This document shows, piece after piece, positions 27,019 through 34,954 of a DNA stretch of 64,000 nucleotides. The DNA comes from Candidatus Methanomethylophilaceae archaeon (GTDB lineage Archaea; Thermoplasmatota; Thermoplasmata; Methanomassiliicoccales; Methanomethylophilaceae). Under the pieces are notes generated by a model. The model had not been told where the DNA came from. It searched no databases and saw only the letters and a list, made by a program, of their open reading frames with translations. How positions within the stretch are numbered: the first letter of the stretch is position 1; every line of letters begins with the position of its first letter. The stretch spans positions 1 to 64,000 of the forward strand of contig JAFYAH010000025.1 in assembly GCA_017540825.1 (NCBI GenBank). The letters run 5' to 3'. Both the position numbers and the translations under genes were made by a program.

Positions 27019-29101
27019 CGAGCAGGCTCTCGGGCACGTACCTGTCGTACTTCCCGAAGGCCAGTCTGTCGTCGCCCACGAGGTCGTACGCGAACCGGGG
27101 GTCCGAATAGCGCTCTATCGTCTCCTGGAGCTCCCCCCAGTCCAGCTCCGTGAGCACGTCGACGTAGTACGGAGGACGCTCCAGGACCTTGTCGCATACA
27201 AGCCTCAAGACCCTGCAGAGGGTGTCGAAGGCCGACGTGCCTACCCATGGAAATATCCTGAGCCAGCCGTTGATCTCCACGACGCCGTCCAGCATCCCGG
27301 ACTCCCTGGCGGCCTGCCTGCATCTCCTCAGCTCGTGCCTGGCGGACTCCTCTAGAAAACTATAGTCCTCCTCGGACTCCAGGACCTCCCTCATGCGCCG
27401 CATCACCATGTTGTCGGTCCCGGGGACTCCCGACTTCCACAGCGTGTTCGCCGACCCTTCCGTCTCCTCCACGTCGACCACCAGGGACTTGGGGTCCCTT
27501 CCCACGACCGTCCATATCCTCCCCGCGAGCTGTATGAGCTCCCCGACCTCCGGCATCTCCTGGATGGAGCCGACCTGCTTCCCTTCGCTCCTGACCTCTA
27601 TCTCCTTCTTCACGGTGAACACCGAGCAGAACGACCTGTCAGAGGCCAGCTTCTCGCTGGCGTCCGTTAGCAGGAGGGTGCCGTCCTCCATCTTCATCAG
27701 CAGCCCGCCGGATATCATGCCCTTGACCATCTCGGCGTAGTCCTCCTTGGGTATGCGCCGGAACGGGTACAGGGACAGGACGTCCGAGACCAGCGCGGAG
27801 AAGCGGGTCCCCGCGCCGCACCTTATGCCCTCCATCGTCTGGTGGAAGAGGAGCCCGTAGGGGAGCTCCGGGATCTTCGCGGGCTCGGTCCATCCGTCGC
27901 AGAGGACCAGGGTGGACATCGCCACCCCCTTGACCAGGTCTATGGACACGCCCTCTATCGACGTCCACCATTCGGTCAGGTCCTCGCGGCAGAACATCCT
28001 CATGGTCTGGGCGCCGCCGCGCCTTCCCGAGCGTCCCATCCTCTGCACCAGGCTGGAGCAGGTGTAGGGTGTGTCGATCTGCACGACGGCGTCCAGCGAC
28101 CCCACGTCGATCCCCAGCTCCAGGGTCACGGTGGAGACGGTCACCGTCTTCCTGGCGCCGTCCTTCAGGTTCTCCTCGGCCGTCTTCCTGAGGTCCTTGG
28201 AGATGCTCCCGTGATGGACGAAGACCTGGGTGTCCTCCCTCCTGGCCTTTGCCATCTTGGACAGGGAGCGCCCGGTCTTCTCCGCTATCACCCTGCTGTT
28301 CGTGAACACTATGCAGCTCTTCCCGCGGACCTCGTCGTAGAGGCGGCGGTAGTAGTCGTTGGCGGCCGCCACCCTGGCCTGGTGCGTCTCCGGGCCGTCC
28401 GCGGGGAAGCGGTAGAACAGCAGGGCCAGGTCCCTCTCTCCGATCCCGGGGTCGGACACGACCTCCGTCCTCCTTCCGGTCCCCGCCGAAAGCCATTCCG
28501 CCGCGGAAGCGGTGTCCGCTATGGTCGCGGAGAGCCCGATGCGCCTGGGCTCGCATCCCGCCAGGGTCTCCAGCCTTTCGAGGCAGCATAGCAGCTGCAG
28601 GCCCCTGTCGGAGCCCATGAACGCGTGCACCTCGTCTATTATGACGAACCTGAGGTCCCCGAACAGCCTGTCCAGGTCCTCCGGGCGGGACGCGACGATG
28701 TTCTGCAGCGACTCCGGCGTTATCTGAAGTATGCCCGATGGGGTGTCCAGCAGCTTCCTCTTGCTGTCCGCGCCTATGTCCCCGTGCCATCCGGTGACCT
28801 CTATGTACGAGTCCTTCAGCATGGGCTCCAGCCTCTGGAACTGGTCGTCGATGAGGGCCTTCAGCGGGCCGACGTACAGGACGCCGACGCTCCTGGGGGG
28901 GTTGCTGTACACGGAGGAGACGGCCGGGAACAGGGCGGCCTCCGTCTTTCCGCTGGAAGTCCCCGAGGAGATGAGAAGATGGCTGTCCTTCCCGAAGAGG
29001 ACGTCGAACGCGCGCTCCTGGACCTCTCTGAACCCTTCCCATCTGTTGGAATGGATGTACTCCCTGAGGAACCAGGGGAGGCTGCCGAACCGGTCGGTCA
29101 T
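26900..29101 (-). CDS. Lhr-like superfamily II DNA helicase (BrxHI/YprA-like)
   Basis: A 733-residue helicase: Walker A SSGTSSGKTEAALFP (near residue 48), DEVHAFMGSDRG as motif II, GLSATIADTASA as motif III, VFTNSR and a VQRMGRSGRRGG motif VI. Motifs and the extension resemble Lhr/YprA-type helicases; in BREX type 2 loci such a helicase is BrxHI. It starts at 29,101, overlapping the BrxD-like gene by 4 bases. Probably a DNA-translocating partner of the ATPase and TerB-like proteins upstream. The last ~25 residues (rich in R and S) are antisense to the convergent HTH gene. Beware: the frame extends upstream to 30,376 only as a shadow of the BrxD-like gene. Confidence 0.85.
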   Translation of the reverse strand: MTDRFGSLPWFLREYIHSNRWEGFREVQERAFDVLFGKDSHLLISSGTSSGKTEAALFPAVSSVYSNPPRSVGVLYVGPLKALIDDQFQRLEPMLKDSYIEVTGWHGDIGADSKRKLLDTPSGILQITPESLQNIVASRPEDLDRLFGDLRFVIIDEVHAFMGSDRGLQLLCCLERLETLAGCEPRRIGLSATIADTASAAEWLSAGTGRRTEVVSDPGIGERDLALLFYRFPADGPETHQARVAAANDYYRRLYDEVRGKSCIVFTNSRVIAEKTGRSLSKMAKARREDTQVFVHHGSISKDLRKTAEENLKDGARKTVTVSTVTLELGIDVGSLDAVVQIDTPYTCSSLVQRMGRSGRRGGAQTMRMFCREDLTEWWTSIEGVSIDLVKGVAMSTLVLCDGWTEPAKIPELPYGLLFHQTMEGIRCGAGTRFSALVSDVLSLYPFRRIPKEDYAEMVKGMISGGLLMKMEDGTLLLTDASEKLASDRSFCSVFTVKKEIEVRSEGKQVGSIQEMPEVGELIQLAGRIWTVVGRDPKSLVVDVEETEGSANTLWKSGVPGTDNMVMRRMREVLESEEDYSFLEESARHELRRCRQAARESGMLDGVVEINGWLRIFPWVGTSAFDTLCRVLRLVCDKVLERPPYYVDVLTELDWGELQETIERYSDPRFAYDLVGDDRLAFGKYDRYVPESLLVKAFGTDRLDFSYLDSIRDLRGRSSPIRTCSRRGLRSCT

Positions 29102-30369
29102 ACCTCCAGGTCCTCTATGAGGTCGTCGTCGGGGTTCCTGTCCGCCGCGAGGGACCTTCCGGAAACCATGTCTTCGAACTCCGCCTCGGGGTTCTGGTGG
29201 AGGGTGTCCAGGAGGCTGATGAGGTCCCTGGTGATCTCCCTGGGGGTGAGCATCTCCGACGACACCGACGACAGGATCGTACCCAGGTACACCTGGAGCT
29301 TCTCGTCGTCCACCTTCGACTTGTAGCCGTACCTCTCCTCGTGGAGGTTCCTTATGGTCCTCAGCAGGACGTATATCTCCTCGTTCGTGAGCGGCCTGAG
29401 GTTGATGACGGGGCCGAGGTAGTTGTCGTAGCCGTTCTCGTACTTGCCCTGCACCAGCCTGGACCTCAGCGCCTCGTAGCTGTAGAGCCCGCGGTTGGCG
29501 TCCTCGATGAACTCCGGGGTCCCGCACACGTACATCGAGAGGTGGGACGACTTCCCCTGCATTATGTCGTTGAACATCGTCAGGAGGCGCTCGTAGTTGT
29601 TGGACCTGGACGCCCTGTTCTGGAGCTTGTAAAGGACGACGGCCTCGTCTAGGAATACGATCAGTCCCTTGTACCCTATCCGGACCGCGAACTCCGCCCA
29701 GATCTTGACGAACCCGTACCAGTTGGAGTCGTTCACGGTCGAGTCCACGCCCAGCTTCGACCTGGCGTCCCTTTTGAGCTCCATCTCCCCGCGGAGCCAT
29801 CTCAGGGCAGGGCTGTCGTCGACGCCCTCCTCCAGGTCCCTGTAGTACCGCATGACCACCTTGAGGAAGTCGTTGAAGAAGGGCAGGGTGTTCATCCCGG
29901 ACACAGACCTCTTGAGCTCCGCTTCGACGGCGGAAGGGCTCGGATCCTCCGTGCCGGACTTCGCACGGTCCTTGGCGGACTCTATCCACTCCTGGAGCAG
30001 AGGCTCGAGCGCCCCGCTGTCCGGGCGGGTGTATATCGACATGTTCTTGACGAGCTCCATGTAGGTGTTGAGCCCCTCCTTCTTTGACCCCGTGAGCCTG
30101 CGGTCTATTGAGAGGTCTGCGTCCATGACCACGAACCCCTCCTTCATCGCCTTGTTGCGGACCATCTGGATCATGAAGCTCTTCCCGTTGCCGAAGCGTC
30201 CGGAGATGAACCTGAACGCCCCGCCTCCCTCGGCGGTGTCCTCGAGGTCGTGCACGAAGGTCTCCGTCTCCTTCCTCCTTCCTACCGCTATGTATTCCAG
30301 CCCGCTGCGGGGGACAACGCCCGACGAGAGGGCGTTCATCATCGTGGAGAGGGTTCTTTTCGGTATCAT
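29098..30369 (-). CDS. BrxD-like P-loop ATPase (DUF2791)
   Basis: A 423-residue ATPase. Family DUF2791 features are clear: YIAVGRRKETETFVHDLED, AFRFISGRFGNGKSFMIQMV (Walker A), VMDADLSIDRRLTG and LIVFLDEAVVLYKL (Walker B). Homologues are BrxD of BREX phage-defence systems and the ATPases linked to TerB-N proteins and helicases. I prefer ATG 30,369 (MIPKRTLS); TTG at 30,387 would add six residues. It directly precedes the helicase (4-base overlap) and follows the TerB-like gene, so ATPase and helicase probably work together on DNA. Confidence 0.8.
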   Translation of the reverse strand: MIPKRTLSTMMNALSSGVVPRSGLEYIAVGRRKETETFVHDLEDTAEGGGAFRFISGRFGNGKSFMIQMVRNKAMKEGFVVMDADLSIDRRLTGSKKEGLNTYMELVKNMSIYTRPDSGALEPLLQEWIESAKDRAKSGTEDPSPSAVEAELKRSVSGMNTLPFFNDFLKVVMRYYRDLEEGVDDSPALRWLRGEMELKRDARSKLGVDSTVNDSNWYGFVKIWAEFAVRIGYKGLIVFLDEAVVLYKLQNRASRSNNYERLLTMFNDIMQGKSSHLSMYVCGTPEFIEDANRGLYSYEALRSRLVQGKYENGYDNYLGPVINLRPLTNEEIYVLLRTIRNLHEERYGYKSKVDDEKLQVYLGTILSSVSSEMLTPREITRDLISLLDTLHQNPEAEFEDMVSGRSLAADRNPDDDLIEDLEV

Positions 30370-30412
30370 GGGCCAATCGTCCTGCAATCGCGCATCCGTT
30401 ATTATTCTTTTC

Positions 30413-32677
30413 TCAGAGGCTTTTCACAAGGGCTTCGAGGCGGTCGGCGTAGTCCTCGACGGCGCGTCCGTCCTCCACGACGACGTCCCCCACCGTGTCC
30501 ATGGCCGCCTCGTTCACCGCCCTCTCCATCCTGAGGTCCGGGCGCCTGCCTTCCAAGCATTCTGAAATGTACCGGATCTGCTCCGGGGACAGCCTGGACG
30601 CGAGGTGCTTCCACGGGTCCCCGCCGGAGGTTTCTTCAGAATGCTTCGCCGGGGAGGTTCCGGCGGGTTTTTCTGTCTCCTCCGCGACGTTCATCAGGCT
30701 GGTCACGACCTCCAGGTCCTCGGCGGCTGCGTTCACGGCCTCCATGTCCAGCTTTACGCTCTTCTTGGAGGACTCTGCTATTGAACGTTTGTACAGGGCG
30801 GCCCTCGCCGCCTCCTTCACGATGTCGCGGTTTTTGCTTCCCAGGCCGGCGGAACCGCGCGCGACGCCGCTCTTCTGGACGGAGCGCACCACGTTGCGGA
30901 CGCCGCTGAGAAACCCGATCGCGCCGTCCATGTCCTTGAGCGTCCTGACCGCGGCCGACGCCGGCATGCACGCGCAGCTCTCGAAGACCTTGATGTTGGA
31001 TTCGGAGACGGCCGCGCTGAATAGCTCCCCCAGGGAGTTCCCGTAGCGGCGGTATAGCTCGCCTACGGCCGCGTTGACCAGGTCCGCCTCGACGTCCGAG
31101 CACTCGTCCATGCACAGGCGTGCGATGAGGCCGCTGCTCAGGCGCCCAGGCGGGTCGGAGGTCAGCGCCGCGGTGGCCAGGACGTTGACGCGGGCGCTGT
31201 CGCAGAGCAGCTCGGAGACGTCCGCCTCCAGGCCGTTGAATATGCACCAGTCCGCCATCACGGACTCGACCATGGCGCGGGAGCCGCCCTCTGCGACGAG
31301 CCTGCACAGCCTCAGGGCCTCCATTGCGGAAACAGGGTCGAGCGAGTCGTCGTGTATTATTTCGTTCGCTAGCAGCCAGACGAAGCCCTCTATGCTCTCG
31401 GCGGGCTCGCCTCTCAGGACCGAGTCCTTCCACGACTGGTAGAAGGAGTACTCGTCCAAGGTCATCCTGGAATAGCACGGCGTGCGGCTGTTCGGCACGG
31501 CCTTCCCGAGGGCGTACGGCATGGGGATGTCCCTGTAGTCCGCCATCCTGGACACGAAGCGGTAGCTCGGCCAGGTCCCGTCTCTCCGGCTGGGTATCGC
31601 GCTTCCGTCTAACGGCACGGCGGGGCTTCCGGCGAAGCCGATCGAGGGCTTGCTCTTCCTGTAAGGCGTCGTCATGGCGTCGAGCCTGCCGTCCCTCCAC
31701 GCCTCCACGCATCTGTCCAGGACTCCCTGGAACCCGGACATGCTCCCCGTCATGGGCGCGCTCTTCCCGGCCAGCCTGGCCGCGCACGCCTTATGCAGCC
31801 CCTTAGCCAGGTCCGCGAACATCCGGGAGCCTTTCACGTCGCGGCATCTCAGGACGACGGGAGGGATCAGGGAGCCCAGCATGTCCTCCCTGAACGGCAT
31901 CGCTATCTTCATGTCCACGAGGCGGTCGCACATGTCCAGCACGCTCTTCCCTCCCAGCCCCCTGCCGATCTCGTGGAGCGCGGCGCTGACGATCCTGGCA
32001 TGGTCTGCAGATTTGCTCCTGGCGAGCCCGGTGATGAAAGAGAGGTCGTCCGGGGACAGGGGGACGAAGCGGTCCGAGGACAGGATCCTGTTGATCCTTA
32101 TGGTCCTGTACTGCCTGTCGAGGTCTTCCGCGTCCTCGATCTCTAGCCCGTGGACGAGCTCGAAGTACCTGCAGGCGCTGCTCAGGATGCCGTCTACCCG
32201 CCTGTTCTGCCCCCTGTACGCGTCGCGCATCCTGACGAGGCAGTCGTGGTTCTCATCGGGGTCGTCGTCCACGACCAGGAGCTCCAGCGCGTGCAGCCAT
32301 ACGTATCCCGCGTCCGTCTCCAGGCATGCTCCTTCGTAGACCCTGCGCCTCCAGTAGAGGAAGTAGCGCAGGCGCCCCCATCTGAGGTCGTCGTGCAGGG
32401 GATGGAGGAGGAGGCTCTTGACGTAGCCGCATTCCTCGCCGCCGTACCTCCAGTGCGCGTTGATCGCGTCCATCGACGCGGGGCTCGCCAGGTTGTCCTT
32501 GAACCCCTCCTCGGAGCGGACGAGCTCGGCGTCCTCGATCGGGACGTGCTCCTGCGCCGGGGCCGCTTCGTCCCAGCGGCGTGGGAAAGGGTTGCCGGCG
32601 CGCTTCTCGGCCTTCTTCCCTTGGCTCTTCTTCTCAGGCTTCGAGGCCTCGTTCTGGATCCTGTATATTCTGGCCAA
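30413..32677 (-). CDS. TerB-N/TerB-C domain protein, copy 1
   Basis: At least 754 residues. It has two TerB-N-like modules, with RYFLYWRRRVYEG and GYVWLHALELLV near residue 100 and SFYQSWKDSVLRG with GFVWLLANEII near 410, and a C-terminal TerB-C-like segment (SVKLDMEAVNAAAEDLEVV, about 640). The final ~75 residues (DPWKHLASRL to AMDTVGDVVVEDGRAVEDY) match the end of the next gene upstream, so the two are paralogues. TerB-N/C proteins are known in predicted DNA-processing and stress systems with helicases and ATPases. TTG at 32,677 is the first standard start, but open coding-like sequence continues to 32,767, where ATT follows GGGAGGGG; an unusual start there is possible. Confidence 0.6.
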   Translation of the reverse strand: MARIYRIQNEASKPEKKSQGKKAEKRAGNPFPRRWDEAAPAQEHVPIEDAELVRSEEGFKDNLASPASMDAINAHWRYGGEECGYVKSLLLHPLHDDLRWGRLRYFLYWRRRVYEGACLETDAGYVWLHALELLVVDDDPDENHDCLVRMRDAYRGQNRRVDGILSSACRYFELVHGLEIEDAEDLDRQYRTIRINRILSSDRFVPLSPDDLSFITGLARSKSADHARIVSAALHEIGRGLGGKSVLDMCDRLVDMKIAMPFREDMLGSLIPPVVLRCRDVKGSRMFADLAKGLHKACAARLAGKSAPMTGSMSGFQGVLDRCVEAWRDGRLDAMTTPYRKSKPSIGFAGSPAVPLDGSAIPSRRDGTWPSYRFVSRMADYRDIPMPYALGKAVPNSRTPCYSRMTLDEYSFYQSWKDSVLRGEPAESIEGFVWLLANEIIHDDSLDPVSAMEALRLCRLVAEGGSRAMVESVMADWCIFNGLEADVSELLCDSARVNVLATAALTSDPPGRLSSGLIARLCMDECSDVEADLVNAAVGELYRRYGNSLGELFSAAVSESNIKVFESCACMPASAAVRTLKDMDGAIGFLSGVRNVVRSVQKSGVARGSAGLGSKNRDIVKEAARAALYKRSIAESSKKSVKLDMEAVNAAAEDLEVVTSLMNVAEETEKPAGTSPAKHSEETSGGDPWKHLASRLSPEQIRYISECLEGRRPDLRMERAVNEAAMDTVGDVVVEDGRAVEDYADRLEALVKSL

Positions 32678-32762
32678 GGCCGCCGCCTCGTTCGGAGGGA
32701 GCGACGCGATCCGTCTCTTCTGCTCCGGTGTGAAGCCGTCGTAGGGCGCCCCATCTTTAGCG

Positions 32763-34862
32763 TTAATCGGATCCCCTCCCTATCGCTTCGAGGACGTCGC
32801 TGATGTAGTCTTCTACGATCCTCCCGTCCTGCACCACGATGTCGCCGACGGTGTCCATGGCGAGGGAGTTTATGGCCTTCTCCGCCCTGAGGTCCGCGGC
32901 GCATCCAGAGGAGGACTTCGAAAGGTACTCCCTCATGCCGTTGTCCAGGCCTGCGGCGAACTCTTTCCAGGGATCGTCGGAAGGACTATAGTCTGTCTTC
33001 TCTTCCTCGGCGAGCGTCTCGCGCTCATCCTCCTCCTCGACGCCCATCATCGCGGTGACGTCCCTCAGGTCGGACTCCGCCTGGGAGATCGCGTCCTTGT
33101 CCAGCTTTATCCTCTTTGGCGCCCTGCCCGCCGGCTTCCTGTCCGCCACGCTCCCTGTGAGAAGGTATTCCACCAGCTTCTCCTCGTCTACGCCGAACAC
33201 CTTTATGGGTTCTCTCGGCTGTCCGCGGGCTATCCTTTCGGACTCCTCCACGATGTATTCGGCCAGCTCTCTGAAGCTCCGCCTCATCTCCTCGTCCTTG
33301 GCGAAGTCGGCGAACTTTATCGCCAGAACGAGGCTGTCGCGGTCGGAGCGGTAGTAGGCCAGCTCCTCGTACAGCCTCCTCTCGTGAACCGACTTCCGGC
33401 ACAGCGAAGGCGCGTCCTTGCCGGTGTTCCTGAGCATCAGCGAGCTTGCGTTCATGAGGGTCCTGCGCATAGTCTCCTCCATGGTCGGGTCGAACGCCCT
33501 GTCGACGTCGGTCCCGAGGAGGCCCGCTATGCGGAGGAGGACCTCCTTGTCTGGCTTGGCCTCCATGCATCCGCCCAGGTACTGCTGCATCACCATGCAG
33601 GCCTCGTCGTCGCCGTCGGCCAGCGTCGGGTCGGGTATGGGCAGCCTGTTCTTCAGCGCGAAGTCCATGCAGGTCCTGCGTATCAGGGAGGATGAGGGGC
33701 TGTCGCGGTAGGCGTGGTGCATGTCCGCGAGGCAGCCCAGGACGCTGCGAGGGTCGTTCACCGAGTTCACGAGGCTGCACAGGCGCATCCAGACGTACCC
33801 TGTGTCGGCGTCGTGGTGCCTCCCCGAGTCCGCTTCAGACGACCATGCAGCATAGAACCTCCTCTGCGCGTCGGAGAGCGTCCTGTAGTCGGGGCGGCTG
33901 CTGCCCGACGGGACGTAGGACGGGATCGGGCCGTCCGGTCCATGGACGCTCGCGCTTCCGGACCTCTTCATTCCGACGGGAGGGTCAGCTCCGAACAGCT
34001 CGGTGCCTATCTTCATGAGGTCGGTCTCTCTTCTGGACACGGGCATGCGGACGGACCCGTTCTCGGTGCGCCTGGCGGCAGAGCCGCTTTTGACACAAGG
34101 GTCGGAGATGCGACGAAGGAACGATCTGGACGGCACTCCCTTGCCGGTGACGTAGAGGTATACGTCTTCGAGCAGGCCGTTCACGCTGTCGCCGAAGACG
34201 TCGTACGTCACCAGGTACGTCCTCGTCCCGAACACGGCGCATCCGGGGAACAGGTCCCTCAGGACCGTCTCGGACCCCAGCAGGTGCTCGTCGGACCATG
34301 CGCGGGCCAGCATCTCGGCGAACTCCTTCACGCCTCCGGGGCGGCCGGCGACCTCCTCCGCCCTTCTCTGGCCTATTAGCGCGCCCAGGCGGGCCTCATC
34401 GATGCGGGAAGGGTCCCAAAGGGACTCGGAGACCATCATCTTTCTTGCGACGTCGTCCTCGGCATGCTCGGCCACAGGGATGGGGAGGCCGCCCGCGATG
34501 CACAGGTCGGCGGCCATCCTGTCCAGGTCCTCCGGGACCATGCCGATCTCGGCCGCATGAGCCTTCAGGACGGCTACCTCCCCGAGGCCCTGGGCGGAAT
34601 CGGGTGAGTTGGCGAGCTCGCATAAGCGGAGCCAGACGTATCCCTTCTCGGCCCGCAGGAGCTCCCCCTCGGAAAGGCGCCGCCTCCACCAGAGGTAATA
34701 GTACAGCTGGGGCTTCTCCAGCAGGGAGTAGTCGGGAGTCAGAAGGTCGCAGGGCACGAAAGGATGCTCGATCCCGGGGTAGTTCCTGTACCATGCCATC
34801 ATGGACTCGAACTCGTCGCTGGGCTCGCAGCTCCTGTAGCGCTTGCGCGGTGGCTCCGACAT
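32763..34862 (-). CDS. TerB-N/TerB-C domain protein, copy 2
   Basis: A 699-residue paralogue of the downstream TerB-like protein. Two TerB-N-like modules are at about residue 55 (LYYYLWWRRRLSEG, GYVWLRLCELANS) and about 335 (RFYAAWSSEADSG, GYVWMRLCSLVNS); TerB-C-like IKLDKDAISQAESDLRDV is near 586, and the ending AMDTVGDIVVQDGRIVEDY matches copy 1. Start MSEPPRKR at 34,862 follows HSP90 by 92 bases; longer frames upstream are shadows of that gene. First gene of a four-gene operon with copy 1, the BrxD-like ATPase and the helicase. TerB-like domains are thought to assemble at membranes or with metal-dependent DNA processing; the exact job here is unknown. Confidence 0.65.
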   Translation of the reverse strand: MSEPPRKRYRSCEPSDEFESMMAWYRNYPGIEHPFVPCDLLTPDYSLLEKPQLYYYLWWRRRLSEGELLRAEKGYVWLRLCELANSPDSAQGLGEVAVLKAHAAEIGMVPEDLDRMAADLCIAGGLPIPVAEHAEDDVARKMMVSESLWDPSRIDEARLGALIGQRRAEEVAGRPGGVKEFAEMLARAWSDEHLLGSETVLRDLFPGCAVFGTRTYLVTYDVFGDSVNGLLEDVYLYVTGKGVPSRSFLRRISDPCVKSGSAARRTENGSVRMPVSRRETDLMKIGTELFGADPPVGMKRSGSASVHGPDGPIPSYVPSGSSRPDYRTLSDAQRRFYAAWSSEADSGRHHDADTGYVWMRLCSLVNSVNDPRSVLGCLADMHHAYRDSPSSSLIRRTCMDFALKNRLPIPDPTLADGDDEACMVMQQYLGGCMEAKPDKEVLLRIAGLLGTDVDRAFDPTMEETMRRTLMNASSLMLRNTGKDAPSLCRKSVHERRLYEELAYYRSDRDSLVLAIKFADFAKDEEMRRSFRELAEYIVEESERIARGQPREPIKVFGVDEEKLVEYLLTGSVADRKPAGRAPKRIKLDKDAISQAESDLRDVTAMMGVEEEDERETLAEEEKTDYSPSDDPWKEFAAGLDNGMREYLSKSSSGCAADLRAEKAINSLAMDTVGDIVVQDGRIVEDYISDVLEAIGRGSD

Positions 34863-34954
34863 CCTCGGGGCATTGAACTCCCTGCGGATAACTGTTTTTG
34901 AGAGAGCCTGCCGCTCATCGGAAGAGGCCGGGGGAGATCCCCAGCCCGCTCCCT

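Noticed and set aside
26900-30376. A 1,158-residue frame covering the helicase
   Set aside because: Sequence before 29,101 is only the opposite reading frame of the BrxD-like ATPase gene; the helicase domain begins at the ATG at 29,101.
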